Below, one piece after another: positions 8,970 through 18,483 of a stretch of 64,000 nucleotides of DNA. The notes under the pieces are model-generated. The model worked only from the letters and a program-made list of their open reading frames with translations. It was not told where the DNA came from and ran no database searches. The translations under genes were made by a program, and so were the position numbers. Source of the stretch: Aureispira sp964445645 (GTDB lineage: Bacteria > Bacteroidota > Bacteroidia > Chitinophagales > Saprospiraceae); assembly GCA_964445645.1 (NCBI GenBank), contig CAYULH010000006.1:11383-75382 (forward strand). Direction: 5' to 3'. Positions within the stretch are counted from its first letter, which is position 1; each line of letters starts with the position of its first letter.

Positions 8970-9464
8970 AGGGAGTTCTAGTAAGAAAATAATATTTTGC
9001 AGCTAAGAACTCTGGCTATAATGCCTAACAATGAAGTTATTTAAAGAAATAGCCTAATGTTGTTAATGAAGGCTATTTGATTTTTAAACAACTTCAATGA
9101 CAACTCAAAGCTCTGTAAAGTTTAGTGATTGTGTAATTTTTTAGAAAAAAAGCACTTTTGGAGTATTAAACTTTTTATCTTTAAAAACAAAAACAACAGT
9201 GTTTTATGATAGTATTTTTCAAAAAATATCAATAACACATACTGTATAGTTTATTATTAAACAACACTTTTTGATTAAAAAGCACCTTTATTAACAACCA
9301 AATGGCTTCTTAAATGTTTATTTTAAAATATAACATTACAGTCAACTAGGAATGAAGGCACTAATTTGATGTAAAAACAAAATGAACTTTAACGTTTTTT
9401 GACCTTTTTTCATTATTTTGCTTTTATAAAATTTTAGCATATCCAATTTAAATAAACGTAGGGA

Positions 9465-10304
9465 ATGAACATACCATCTATCATTACCATAAGCCTTCTC
9501 ATTAGTGTAAGCAGCCTCGCAAAAGCTCAAAACAATTTGGATCAGCTTTTAAAAGTGGTTGAGACAGGTAAAACGTATGCTTTGTATGAAGCTAAAAAGG
9601 GAGATGAAAATACTGTGACCTCTAACCAAACACATTATCTTCATCTAGTACCTCCTGTGTACAAGACTGTCTTAGACACCATAGAGTTAGCTCCTGCTCT
9701 CAATGGCAACTTAGATACGAGCAATTATTTTATCCAAACTGAAATTTTAGTCTTACAAGAACCGGGGGCTGCTTGGAAAACAGCTACAGTATCTGATATG
9801 TGTCGCCCTGACGACGGCATACCTCATGTTACCTTGTGCCTATTAAAAACAACTCCTGAATATAAAATTATACATCGCAAGTTTTATCCCTTCAAAACGA
9901 TTTACGATACAACAGCTACTGACTTTATCATTCCTGCACAAACCATTGTTGTAAAACGCAAAGTACTCGAACAAGAAACAAGGGTTTATTATACTACAGA
10001 ACCACAACCTATAAATGTTGCTGCTGGCGAAAAACGAATAAAAATCCCTGCTGGCAACTGGAAACAATGGGATGAAATTACTTGTCCTTTTGGCAAGTTC
10101 AATGATCCTTCTATTGCAGAGATTCAAGAAGCCTTACAAAAACAAGATTATCCCGTTAAGGTAACCAAGAAGTATGACGAGCAAACCAAGCGTTATTTGC
10201 TGATGTTTCAGAAGGATTATATGCTAGAAGAAGGTGGTATCAATGAGGCTACGCTCCAGCGTTTGGGCATCAGCCGCAAACCACTCATTAGTATTGATTT
10301 TTAA
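9465..10304 (+). CDS. Secreted protein with peptidoglycan-binding-like C-terminal domain
   Basis: A 279-residue exported protein: signal peptide of about 22 residues ending LAKAQ, a central region of about 180 residues of unknown fold rich in Thr and Tyr, and a C-terminal helical domain (about residues 215-275: DPSIAEIQEALQKQDY, then FQKDYMLEEGGINEATLQ) with the layout of the PG_binding_1 three-helix fold. This suggests a periplasmic or cell-wall role, but there is no catalytic domain. It is followed 35 bp later by the DUF5691 gene on the same strand. Confidence 0.7.
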   Translation: MNIPSIITISLLISVSSLAKAQNNLDQLLKVVETGKTYALYEAKKGDENTVTSNQTHYLHLVPPVYKTVLDTIELAPALNGNLDTSNYFIQTEILVLQEPGAAWKTATVSDMCRPDDGIPHVTLCLLKTTPEYKIIHRKFYPFKTIYDTTATDFIIPAQTIVVKRKVLEQETRVYYTTEPQPINVAAGEKRIKIPAGNWKQWDEITCPFGKFNDPSIAEIQEALQKQDYPVKVTKKYDEQTKRYLLMFQKDYMLEEGGINEATLQRLGISRKPLISIDF

Positions 10305-10339
10305 CCGCACAATCAATATCCAACAAAAGGTTAAAAAAT

Positions 10340-11881
10340 ATGCCGATAAATGCTTGGGAGGCACTAGTGCGACAAGCACTAGTTGGTAACAATGTACGCA
10401 ATAAAAATGCCTTTGCTCTATTAGAACAATTGCAAGAATACGGCTTTAGCATTGATGCCAAATTACCCCCAGAAAAGCGTTTGCTACAAGCGGCTGCTTT
10501 GCAACAGTATCTACATGCAGCAGCACAGCTTCCAGCCAAACCTAGTGTCACCAACCAACGTACAGCCCCTACAGAGGAAAATGCTTACTGTAGCCGTCAA
10601 CGAATTTCTCAACTTCGTTTGATTATGCGCTATAAGCATGACGAAATTCTATTAGAATGGTTGGCCTCTATTGCCAATGCCAACGAGGTTTTACTGCCTG
10701 AGCTGTTGCCCGAATTGCTAGATTACTGTGCTAAACGTGATTTTTTGCAATCTTATTTGTTGCCTGTGCTAGGCCAGCGTGGACAATGGTTGGCACCACT
10801 CAATCCCAAGTGGCATTATGCACAACACGTCCATCACCAAGAGCAAGCTATTTTTTTTTATGGAGAACGTGCCGAACGTTTGCAGTACCTGCAACAACTA
10901 GCCCAACAACAGCCCTTGATAGCATTGGAATTGGTACAAAAAGTATGGCCCGAAGAAGGACATGCCCTTAGAGCAGCCTTGTTGTCTGTATTTGTCCCCT
11001 TGCCTCCACTAAGAGAAGCCTTGCCATTCTGGGAGCAAGCGGCAAAAGATAGCCGCCAAACGGTACGCCAACAGGCTATTGCACTGCTCAAGCATTTTCC
11101 TAAAGCTAGCCTTGTTTTGCGTATGCAGGAACATTTGCAGCAGCATATTACATTCCCAAACAAAAAAAACACCCCTGAAATAACACTGCCCAAGGAAATA
11201 ACCCCAACACTGCGAAAAGATGGTATTGTAGAACAAAAAACTTGGTTGCTTAGACAAGGTAAGGGGGCCAATATTCTCACCCAAATGATTGCTACCGTTC
11301 CGCCTCAATGGTGGCCAACGCATTTTTCTTGGGATCGCACTCAATGGATAACATGGGCACAAGATAGTGACTGGGCACAAGTTTTCTTTACAGGTTGGGC
11401 TAGAGCAGCGCAACGCTTTCAAGACATTGATTGGTTGTTGGACTGCCAACATTGGTTTTTGACACAAGCCTTTAAGCAAGAAATTAATACCAGCTCATTT
11501 GAGTTTTTGTATGATAACTTACCCAATACACTGTTCCAACAATTGGCTGCTCAAGCTATTGATTTGGAAGGTTTGCGACCATTTAACGACCATCATCCAC
11601 TATTTACCTTATTGCTAATAGAAGAACAAGCTTGGAGCGAAGATTTTAGTAAAAAGGTCATCAGACGCATACAACTCACTATTGAACGAGAAAGTTACGT
11701 CTTTCATTGGACACTCAAAGCTGTTCTCAAACGAGCAGCCTATGCCATTCCTGCCTATTTGCACCAATGGGTCAAACAAGGTTGGCCCGAACAAAGTGCC
11801 GCTTGGCCTTCTTGGCAAAAGGAGGTGCATCAACTCTTGAGCCTGTTACAATTTAGAGAACAAATACAACAAGATAATTAA
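10340..11881 (+). CDS. DUF5691 family protein
   Basis: A 513-residue, Leu- and Gln-rich, probably all-helical cytoplasmic protein. It fits the DUF5691 pattern: WEALVRQALVG at the start, an LLQAAALQQYLHAAA helix, the LLPELLPELLDY helix and VLGQRGQWLAPLNPKWHY near residues 140-160. From general knowledge, members often occur with SWIM zinc-finger, MoxR ATPase, VWA and DUF5682 proteins, but none of those partners is here. It is 8 bp upstream of the first alpha/beta hydrolase, so these genes may be one transcript. Molecular function unknown. Confidence 0.72.
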   Translation: MPINAWEALVRQALVGNNVRNKNAFALLEQLQEYGFSIDAKLPPEKRLLQAAALQQYLHAAAQLPAKPSVTNQRTAPTEENAYCSRQRISQLRLIMRYKHDEILLEWLASIANANEVLLPELLPELLDYCAKRDFLQSYLLPVLGQRGQWLAPLNPKWHYAQHVHHQEQAIFFYGERAERLQYLQQLAQQQPLIALELVQKVWPEEGHALRAALLSVFVPLPPLREALPFWEQAAKDSRQTVRQQAIALLKHFPKASLVLRMQEHLQQHITFPNKKNTPEITLPKEITPTLRKDGIVEQKTWLLRQGKGANILTQMIATVPPQWWPTHFSWDRTQWITWAQDSDWAQVFFTGWARAAQRFQDIDWLLDCQHWFLTQAFKQEINTSSFEFLYDNLPNTLFQQLAAQAIDLEGLRPFNDHHPLFTLLLIEEQAWSEDFSKKVIRRIQLTIERESYVFHWTLKAVLKRAAYAIPAYLHQWVKQGWPEQSAAWPSWQKEVHQLLSLLQFREQIQQDN

Positions 11882-11889
11882 CAAAAATT

Positions 11890-12750
11890 ATGACATCAAC
11901 TATCAACATAAATATCCGTAATCTGGTATTTGACGGTATCACTACTGGTAATGCAGAAAATGAATTGATTCTTTTGCTACATGGTTTTCCTGAAAGTGCT
12001 TATATGTGGAGGAATCTGATGCAGGATCTCGCTGAAGAAGGCTTTTATTGTGTGGCCCCCAATCTAAGAGGCTACAGCAAAGGGGCTTGCCCCAAAGGCA
12101 AAAAACAGTACAGCCTAGATAAACTAGCTAAGGATATTGCAGACATTGCAGATGCACTAGGCAAACCAACCTTTCATCTGATAGGCCATGATTGGGGCGC
12201 AGGAGTGGGCTGGCAAGTCGTACACGATTATCAGGATCGTATAATCAGTTGGACTGGAATGGCGGTGCCTCATTTACAGGCTTTTGGAAGAACAATAATG
12301 GAAGATCCCGATCAAAAAAAGAGAAGTGGATATATAAGAATCTTTCAATTGCCGTTCATTCCAGAAATGAAAATTCGCAAAGATGATTTTAAACTATTCA
12401 AAACATTGTGGAAAGAAAGTGAGCCTGACGAAGCAGAGGCTAACTTAGAAATTTTTAAGAATCCTCAACAACTCACGGCTGCATTAAATTATTATCGTGG
12501 CAATTACAAATTGCTCAAAAAAGCTCCCAAAGAGCGAATATTGGGCGATATTCATGTACCAACCTTGTTCGTTTGGGGCAAGCATGATGTTGCCATAGGG
12601 CCAGCTTCTGTCAATGAAGGCCACCAGTATATCAAAGGTGATTATGAATATTTGGAATTGGATGCTGGACATTGGCTCATTCAAACACAATACGATACCT
12701 TAAAAGAAAACATTCTTAAACATATCAATAAGTATAGTGCTGCTAAATAA
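11890..12750 (+). CDS. Alpha/beta hydrolase, epoxide-hydrolase type
   Basis: A 286-residue soluble hydrolase. The oxyanion motif HGFPES (31-36) and the nucleophile elbow GHDWGA with Asp101 as nucleophile place it with epoxide hydrolases and haloalkane dehalogenases rather than Ser esterases. The charge-relay acid is probably Asp in VWGKHDVA and the base His in DAGHWL near the C-terminus. No signal peptide. The substrate cannot be told. It is followed 40 bp later by a Ser-type alpha/beta hydrolase. Confidence 0.88.
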   Translation: MTSTININIRNLVFDGITTGNAENELILLLHGFPESAYMWRNLMQDLAEEGFYCVAPNLRGYSKGACPKGKKQYSLDKLAKDIADIADALGKPTFHLIGHDWGAGVGWQVVHDYQDRIISWTGMAVPHLQAFGRTIMEDPDQKKRSGYIRIFQLPFIPEMKIRKDDFKLFKTLWKESEPDEAEANLEIFKNPQQLTAALNYYRGNYKLLKKAPKERILGDIHVPTLFVWGKHDVAIGPASVNEGHQYIKGDYEYLELDAGHWLIQTQYDTLKENILKHINKYSAAK

Positions 12751-12790
12751 ACTTTTAAAGCCTATTTTCTAATTTTAAAATCATCCAACC

Positions 12791-13600
12791 ATGCCTAAAG
12801 TGACCGTCAATGGAGTAGAATTGTATTATAATGAAACTGGAACAGGAAAAGAAACGCTTGTTTTTTCGCACGGTTACTTGATGAACCATACCATGTTTGA
12901 TAGCCAAGTGGCTGCTTTCAAAGATCGGTTTAGATGTATTGCCTTTGAGCACAGAGGACACGGCCAAAGCCAAACCACCAAGGATGGTTATGAAATGGAC
13001 AATTTGGTATTGGATGCCATCTCTTTGATTGAAAAATTAGAATTGGGCCCGGTGCATTTTACAGGTATGTCTACAGGCGGTTTTGTTGGTATGAGAATGG
13101 CACTTAGAAGACCCGATTTACTCAAATCCTTGATATTGATGGACACCTCTGCCGACCCTGAAAACCCCAAAGCATTGCCCAAATATCGCCAAATGTTGTG
13201 GGTCTTAAAATACATTGGCTCCTTTCCTGTTATGCGCCAAGTCATTCCGCTCATGTTTCACCACTCTTTTATCAACGACCCCGCTCGCCGAGCAGAACTC
13301 AAAAGGTGGAAAAAGATTGTACGCAAGCAAGATAGAAAGGCGATGGTTCCTTTTGGTAAGGGTATTTTTAGTAGAACAGGAGTATTGGACCAACTCGCAA
13401 CCCTCGATATACCTACCGCCATTATTGTGGGCGAATACGACCGAGCCACGCCCCCAAAATTTAGCCAACGCATGGCCGATGTCATCCCCAATGCACAACA
13501 TTTTGTTATTCCCGATGCAGGGCACTCCGCTGCCATAGAAACACCTGAGGCAGTCAATACGGCAATGAAACAGTTTTATTCATCCATTAATATTGTTTAA
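12791..13600 (+). CDS. Alpha/beta hydrolase, serine type
   Basis: A 269-residue cytoplasmic hydrolase. It has SHGY as the oxyanion motif, the elbow GMSTGG with Ser94 as nucleophile, Asp in VGEYDRATPP and His in DAGHSAAIE. The pattern HRGHGQS followed by a YEMDNLVLD helix is seen in bromoperoxidase-, 3-oxoadipate enol-lactonase- and MhpC-like enzymes. The substrate is not deducible. It ends 4 bp before the convergent subtilase gene. Confidence 0.87.
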   Translation: MPKVTVNGVELYYNETGTGKETLVFSHGYLMNHTMFDSQVAAFKDRFRCIAFEHRGHGQSQTTKDGYEMDNLVLDAISLIEKLELGPVHFTGMSTGGFVGMRMALRRPDLLKSLILMDTSADPENPKALPKYRQMLWVLKYIGSFPVMRQVIPLMFHHSFINDPARRAELKRWKKIVRKQDRKAMVPFGKGIFSRTGVLDQLATLDIPTAIIVGEYDRATPPKFSQRMADVIPNAQHFVIPDAGHSAAIETPEAVNTAMKQFYSSINIV

Positions 13601-13604
13601 GTTC

Positions 13605-15515
13605 CTACCGAATCAAGCTCAAGGGCTTGGTCACAATAGTTTTATTAGTTTTGAGACTGATGTAATAACTCCCATTGGGCAAATCCTCCAAGTGCAATTC
13701 TGTTTGCTTGGGATTGGTAATAGGCTGGCTCAACACCGCTTGCCCCAAAGGGGTATAGATTGTCAATTCCAAGGGTTCCCCATCTTGCAATTGATGCCCC
13801 ACCAACACCAGACCCTGCGATGGATTGGGATAAACCTCAAAATGAGCGGTGGTGTGCAAATCAACTTGACTCAAAGGAATTTGTTGTGCCATAGCCACGG
13901 CCAAAAAGGCATTGACACGGCCATAACCCAACTCTGCCGACCACGTACCATAAGGGTTGGTGGTGGTGTAGGCATAGCCGCCTACTTTTTCGGCAGTGGT
14001 ATCAATAATGGCCCGCGCTCGTTCGGCCGTCAGGTTGCTATCTACCGATAAAATCAAGGCCATGACCCCAGCCGCATTGGGGCAAGCAGCAGAAGTGCCA
14101 TTAAACGTCCAGTAATAATCACTACCATTATAACCATTAAAACCTACTGCATCGGTGGTAGCAATCTTTACTCCGGGGGCGCCCAATTCTAGGTTTGCGC
14201 CCCAATTACCTTCCCACAATTCGCCATCACAAGAGCCACTTACCTTGCGCTCATCGCACATAGACGTGGCATTTACCGCAATAGCCGCCGGCTCACGGCT
14301 CGGCCAAATCGGAGGGTCTGGCCCATCATTGCCCGAGCTAAAAAACAACAAACTCCCCTTGCCATTTCTACCATTGGCATACGCCTGCACAATGGCCGCA
14401 TTTACCGTGGAGGTGTCGCCCGGACCGGGCAGCAGGGGAATAAAATTATCCACCAAGCCCCAAGAATTGCTCAAAATATCGGCCTTGCCCGATTGCCATG
14501 CCCAAGTAATACCATCGGCCATCCAAGCAGCCGTAGAATAAGCCGTTACACCAATACCTGGAATATTCTGATACACAAACAGCTTCACAGGCACAATCTT
14601 GCAATCATAAGCTACCCCCGCCGTTCCAATATTGTTGTCGCCCTTGGCGGCAATAATTCCTGCACAACAAGTGCCATGCCCATCACTGCTATAGGTAAAG
14701 GTGGGATAGCCTCGGCTTCCATCGCCATTGGCCGAATACCCCGGCAAGAGATTGGGCACCAAATCGGGATGCAAGGTATCGACTCCCGAATCCATCACCG
14801 CCACCTTTACAAAAGGTGCGCCCGTGGTAATGGCCCAAGCATCATCCACGTCCATATCGGCATCCACAGTTCCGCTGTACTGAATAGTGGTGCCAGCATT
14901 GTTGAGGGCCCACTGCCGAGCATACAGGGTGTCATTGGTCGTGACAATGGGATTGAGCAAATAATTGGGCTCGGCATACACAAATTGCTTGGATTGGTGC
15001 ATCTTGATCGCCAAATCTACCACACTAATGCCGCTGTGCTTGTCCAAATGCAGCTCGTACAAATGTTGCATTCTATGAGGTACAATGGCGGTGGCATGGT
15101 GCTCGGCTGCCAATTGTTCCAACAAATAATAATCGGAAGCATCCCTCAACTGCACCAGTACTTGATTGAGAATGCCTTGGCATTGTTCTTTGTGGTTCTT
15201 GAAGTACTCGCCCACGTATTCTATGGCGGCTTCTTGCTCTAGGTTTTCTTTTAGTTGGTAATAAGCGGCTGCATCTGTACTGCTGGTAATGGCAATGCTG
15301 ACATCGGGATATTGCAAGGTTCCCCAGTCTTTTATTTGGGGATATTGGGCCAAGATTTGGCCTTTCTGGCTGGCAGTGGTCTGGTCTGCAAATTGGATGA
15401 TGAGTTTTTCTAGGTCTAGGTGGGGTTCGTAGATTGGTTGGTATTGGGCTTGGAGGGTTGGACTAAACAAACTAAATATGCACCCAAAAATAAGGCGTGT
15501 AAATTTATTTTTCAT
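13605..15515 (-). CDS. Secreted S8 subtilisin-like protease with T9SS sorting domain
   Basis: A 636-residue extracellular serine protease. A signal peptide (about 24 residues, ending LQAQ) is followed by a prodomain-like region to about residue 195, then the S8 domain with the triad Asp242 (VAVMDSGVD), His280 (DGHGTCCAG) and Ser475 (FNGTSAACP), with the oxyanion Asn in SSGND. The last about 80 residues (YPNPSQG and a final beta sandwich) are a type A Por C-terminal sorting domain, so export across the outer membrane by T9SS is expected. Long antisense ORFs in this gene are shadows. Confidence 0.95.
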   Translation of the reverse strand: MKNKFTRLIFGCIFSLFSPTLQAQYQPIYEPHLDLEKLIIQFADQTTASQKGQILAQYPQIKDWGTLQYPDVSIAITSSTDAAAYYQLKENLEQEAAIEYVGEYFKNHKEQCQGILNQVLVQLRDASDYYLLEQLAAEHHATAIVPHRMQHLYELHLDKHSGISVVDLAIKMHQSKQFVYAEPNYLLNPIVTTNDTLYARQWALNNAGTTIQYSGTVDADMDVDDAWAITTGAPFVKVAVMDSGVDTLHPDLVPNLLPGYSANGDGSRGYPTFTYSSDGHGTCCAGIIAAKGDNNIGTAGVAYDCKIVPVKLFVYQNIPGIGVTAYSTAAWMADGITWAWQSGKADILSNSWGLVDNFIPLLPGPGDTSTVNAAIVQAYANGRNGKGSLLFFSSGNDGPDPPIWPSREPAAIAVNATSMCDERKVSGSCDGELWEGNWGANLELGAPGVKIATTDAVGFNGYNGSDYYWTFNGTSAACPNAAGVMALILSVDSNLTAERARAIIDTTAEKVGGYAYTTTNPYGTWSAELGYGRVNAFLAVAMAQQIPLSQVDLHTTAHFEVYPNPSQGLVLVGHQLQDGEPLELTIYTPLGQAVLSQPITNPKQTELHLEDLPNGSYYISLKTNKTIVTKPLSLIR

Positions 15516-15822
15516 AAATACTAAGTTATGTGAATTCAGGTAGAGGTATGTATCTAAAATACAATTAAATCCTTAGCATACAAGAATCATTAAATTCTAA
15601 ATTACTAATTTCTCTTCTTTCGGTCTTGTAGCTTTGTACTTCGTTGGTTCGGATATTTGGTGTGATGTGTATTTTTTTCTTCGGAAAAAGGCGGAAGGAG
15701 TGCCTCCTTTCCTTGGTTATACCGTCCTTTCAGGACTCTTTGGTAGGTTGTTCCCAAAGAGTCCTGAAAGGACGGTATATGTTACGGTAGGACGCAAGTC
15801 CTATTATATATCCCCTATCCCT
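15516..15822. other. Intergenic region carrying a multi-hairpin element
   Basis: About 310 bp between the subtilase start and the hypothetical gene end. The first 170 bp are plain A+T-rich sequence that must hold the subtilase promoter. The rest is the hairpin element at 15693-15803. A 107-codon plus-strand ORF crosses the element but is made of the palindromic repeat itself and runs into the neighbouring gene, so I do not call it a gene. Confidence 0.6.
15693..15803. repeat. Three-hairpin REP-like element
   Basis: Three inverted repeats follow each other: GGAAGGAG-TGC-CTCCTTTCC (15693-15712); a perfect 25-bp stem with a 10-nt loop (arms 15719-15743 and 15754-15778); and TAGGAC-GCAA-GTCCTA (15788-15803). 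Each arm of the 25-bp stem itself contains the short palindrome GTCCT-N3-AGGAC, so AGGAC/GTCCT recurs through the element. There is no T tract placed as in a simple terminator. The architecture resembles REP/BIME or small non-autonomous mobile elements; no transposase is in the window. Confidence 0.75.
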
Positions 15823-16401
15823 CTACTCAGCCTGCAAGAGACTAGCAAATTGGCGCAGCGTCACCAAACCCTGCTCCACATGCCAAGGCTGCAAAGTAAT
15901 CAACGAGATATTTCTTACTTTGGTCATGATTTCATACTCCCCCACACTGTGGTCTAGGTAGATGAGGGCCGCACGCTCGTAGCGTCTATCATCGGGGTGT
16001 AGGCCGTGTACATGCAAGATAACATCATACTGCCCCGATTCGGGTACGGGTTTGTATTGCAACAGCAATTCATCCTCGGTAAACTGTATGCCCTCAATTC
16101 TCGCCCGAAAAAAGCCTTGGCCTTGGCGATACAATTGGGCTTGCCAGCCCTTGATAACAGGAAAAGCCTCATACAAGGCCACCGCATCTGGAATGCCTGC
16201 TTTTTGGCCATCGCAACTGATAATGAGCAAATAATCCCCATCTTCTGTTAGGGTGAGTTCGGGGATCAAATACGGGCTATACGCCTCCATTTCCATACAC
16301 AATTTTTGGTAGGGCGTATGGTCGCTAAAATCGCTGTGCAAGAATTCTTCTAGGGTTGTTTTGTAATTGGCCAACCAAATCCAAAAATCTATAGGATCCA
16401 T
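15823..16401 (-). CDS. Hypothetical protein
   Basis: A 192-residue cytoplasmic protein, acidic and tryptophan-rich (start ATG at 16401; a GTG at 16410 would add three residues). Features are a start DPIDFWIWLANYKTTLEEFL, a LTEDGDYLLIISCDG strand pair, a VIKGWQAQLYRQ strand and a C-terminal helix. It resembles Bacteroidota proteins of similar size that I cannot assign to a named family. It lies 17 bp downstream of obg on the same strand, so is probably co-transcribed with it. Confidence 0.7.
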   Translation of the reverse strand: MDPIDFWIWLANYKTTLEEFLHSDFSDHTPYQKLCMEMEAYSPYLIPELTLTEDGDYLLIISCDGQKAGIPDAVALYEAFPVIKGWQAQLYRQGQGFFRARIEGIQFTEDELLLQYKPVPESGQYDVILHVHGLHPDDRRYERAALIYLDHSVGEYEIMTKVRNISLITLQPWHVEQGLVTLRQFASLLQAE

Positions 16402-16418
16402 ATTGTTCACTCAACGTT

Positions 16419-17423
16419 TTACTCTACTTCTGCTTGAATAGATTGCCACAGTGCATCTTTTAGTTCGGTCAGACCCATTTGGGCGGCAGCCGAAATAAAC
16501 AACACAGGTACCTCTTTGGGCAATTCTTCTTGTAACAATTCTTTTAGTTCTTCGTCCAACAAATCCGCCTTGGAAATCGCCAAAATATGGGGTTTGTCCA
16601 GCAATTCTTCATTGTACAACTGCAATTCTCTCACCAAGATTCGATACTCCTTGGCAATATCATCACTATCGGCCGGCACCATGTATAGCAAGGTAGCATT
16701 GCGCTCAATATGCCTCAAAAACCGATGTCCCAGCCCTTTGCCCTTGTGGGCATCCTCTATAATTCCCGGAATATCGGCCATGACAAACGAACGCCCATTG
16801 CGGTACGCCACCATACCCAAATTGGGCACTAAAGTCGTAAACGGATAATTGGCAATTTTGGGTTTGGCGGCCGATAGTACCGACAACAAAGTAGATTTTC
16901 CTGCATTGGGGAAACCCACTAAACCTACATCGGCCAAGACTTTGAGTTCAAAAATCTTCCATTCTCTGCGCCCCTCTCCTGCTGGTGAGGTGTAGGTTGG
17001 GATTTGATTGGTGGGCGATTTGTAGTGCCAATTGCCCTTGCCCCCATGTCCACCGGGTGTAACAATGACGGTTTGGCCATCTTCTGTGATTTCATGCTCG
17101 ACTTCGCCCGTTTCGGCATCCTTGATGATGGTGCCTAGCGGCACGTCCAAGATAATATCCTCGCCCTCTGCCCCCGAAGAGCGGCTGCTTCCACCGGGGT
17201 TTCCATTGCTTGCAATGACGTGTTTTTTGTATTTTAGGTGCAATAAAGTCCACATTTGGCTATTGCCTCGGGCAATAATGTGTCCACCTCTGCCCCCATC
17301 GCCACCGTCAGGGCCGCCCTTGCTTGTAAGTTTATCTCTAAAAAAATGCGCTGATCCCGAGCCACCTGCTCCTGAACGGCAACAGATTTTGACGTAGTCT
17401 ATAAAGTTGGAAGTGATGGCCAT
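16419..17423 (-). CDS. obg: GTPase ObgE/CgtA
   Basis: Essential GTPase of ribosome (50S) maturation and stress signalling. With ATG at 17423 (MAITSNFIDYVKI) it is 334 residues; the frame open to 17462 adds a hydrophobic stretch with no counterpart. The Gly-rich OBG domain (GGPDGGDGGRGG, GNPGGSSRSSGAEGEDI) covers about residues 1-160, followed by the G domain: G1 GFPNAGKST, G3 DIPGII, G4 SKAD and G5 FISAAA. The optional C-terminal OCT domain is absent. Confidence 0.97.
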   Translation of the reverse strand: MAITSNFIDYVKICCRSGAGGSGSAHFFRDKLTSKGGPDGGDGGRGGHIIARGNSQMWTLLHLKYKKHVIASNGNPGGSSRSSGAEGEDIILDVPLGTIIKDAETGEVEHEITEDGQTVIVTPGGHGGKGNWHYKSPTNQIPTYTSPAGEGRREWKIFELKVLADVGLVGFPNAGKSTLLSVLSAAKPKIANYPFTTLVPNLGMVAYRNGRSFVMADIPGIIEDAHKGKGLGHRFLRHIERNATLLYMVPADSDDIAKEYRILVRELQLYNEELLDKPHILAISKADLLDEELKELLQEELPKEVPVLFISAAAQMGLTELKDALWQSIQAEVE

Positions 17424-17527
17424 AACAATGCAGTGGTTTTGGAAGAAAAAGATAAAAATCAACTTAGCTGATTCGGCAAAGGGTGCAAAGATACAGTTTA
17501 TCTCTTACAATACCATGTTTATCCTTC

Positions 17528-18424
17528 CTAAAAATACACGATAGTTTGAGTGCTGTGTTCTAGGATTTGGTTTTGAGTATTGAGTTTTACTTTGGTTAGC
17601 CAATTGCCTTGTTCATCATAAGTATACTGATAATTGAAGGCATCTTTTTCATTGAGTTGCCCATTTTCCAAATAGGCCCAATCCTTGATGCAATTGCCCT
17701 TGTCATCGTATTCAAATTGGCGTTTGTAACTCGGAATATTGCTGCCCGAATAAATGGCTTGCTCTGCCTCCAAGCCCTGCTTGTTGTAAGAAATTATCTT
17801 TTTGAGCTGCACCACATCTTGCTCATCGTACACCTGCAATTCTACCAATTGGTTTTGGGCATTAAATTTCTGTTGGTTCTTGGTTTCGCTCGTAGAGCCT
17901 TCAAAATAACTGTGGCTGAGTATCATATTGCCTTTTTCGTCATATTGATACGTCGTAGCTTTAACCGTGGAGCCATTGGTATGCTCGGCACTGTGTTCGA
18001 GTTGATTTTGTTTGTTGTAACGATAATACAAATTGCGGACAACCGGCCCTGTTACAATCTTACACTCCTTGAGTTGCCCCTGTGGATTGTAAAGATATTC
18101 CCAAGCATCGAGCAATTGTTTTTTTTCATCATAACTTTTCCAAGTGGCCTTGTTCCCTGCTTTGTTATAACTTACCTCTATGCCCCCTTTTAGTTTATCC
18201 TCGTCCAATTGGCCATCTGCTCCAGCCGCATACACCCAAACCGTCCGTTCCTTGACCGCACCTTTGAGGTTCTTTTTGGCCCAATCATTTTTGGCAACAG
18301 GCTCTTTGGAGGCAGTTGTTGAAAGACTATCAGTGGCCGTATTATTGTTTTGTGAAGTTGGCTGTTCTTCGGTGTTGCATCCTATTAAAATAGCAAATGT
18401 TATTAGGATAAATAGTTGCTTCAT
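17528..18424 (-). CDS. Lipoprotein with RHS/YD-like repeats
   Basis: A 298-residue lipoprotein (lipobox ILIGC, Cys16) with a Thr/Ser/Asn-rich linker and then repeated beta-strand units of the YD/RHS kind: YNKAGNKATW, YNPQGQLKE, YNKQNQLEHS, YDEKGNMILS, YNKQGLEAEQ, YDDKGNCIKDW and YDEQGNWLTKV. These repeats probably wrap into a beta solenoid. No toxin domain or RHS core cleavage motif follows, so it is not an RHS toxin; it looks like a small surface or periplasmic protein. The role is unknown. Confidence 0.8.
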   Translation of the reverse strand: MKQLFILITFAILIGCNTEEQPTSQNNNTATDSLSTTASKEPVAKNDWAKKNLKGAVKERTVWVYAAGADGQLDEDKLKGGIEVSYNKAGNKATWKSYDEKKQLLDAWEYLYNPQGQLKECKIVTGPVVRNLYYRYNKQNQLEHSAEHTNGSTVKATTYQYDEKGNMILSHSYFEGSTSETKNQQKFNAQNQLVELQVYDEQDVVQLKKIISYNKQGLEAEQAIYSGSNIPSYKRQFEYDDKGNCIKDWAYLENGQLNEKDAFNYQYTYDEQGNWLTKVKLNTQNQILEHSTQTIVYF

Positions 18425-18483
18425 GGTTGTTTTTTTGTGTGAGAATGCTAAACAGTTAAGATTTTTTGCAACAACATACTTGG

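Larger units (their letters stand above)
8809..9464. other. Long A+T-rich divergent intergenic region
   Basis: 656 bp with no gene, between divergent genes. The left part carries the allantoicase control elements (8919-8943 palindrome, 8962-8969 -7 box). The rest is A+T-rich with poly-A and poly-T tracts and must hold the promoter of the secreted protein at 9465; TTATTTTG near 9414-9421 is only an approximate -7 match. Confidence 0.55.

Noticed and set aside
14493..15242. 249-codon plus-strand ORF inside the subtilase gene
   Set aside because: It is antisense to the S8 domain, which has a full triad, signal peptide and sorting domain. The ORF's His/Ile/Gly-rich composition is typical of a shadow frame.
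15634..15957. 107-codon plus-strand ORF over the hairpin element
   Set aside because: It is built from the palindromic repeat and runs antisense into the gene at 15823. No start signal or family resemblance.
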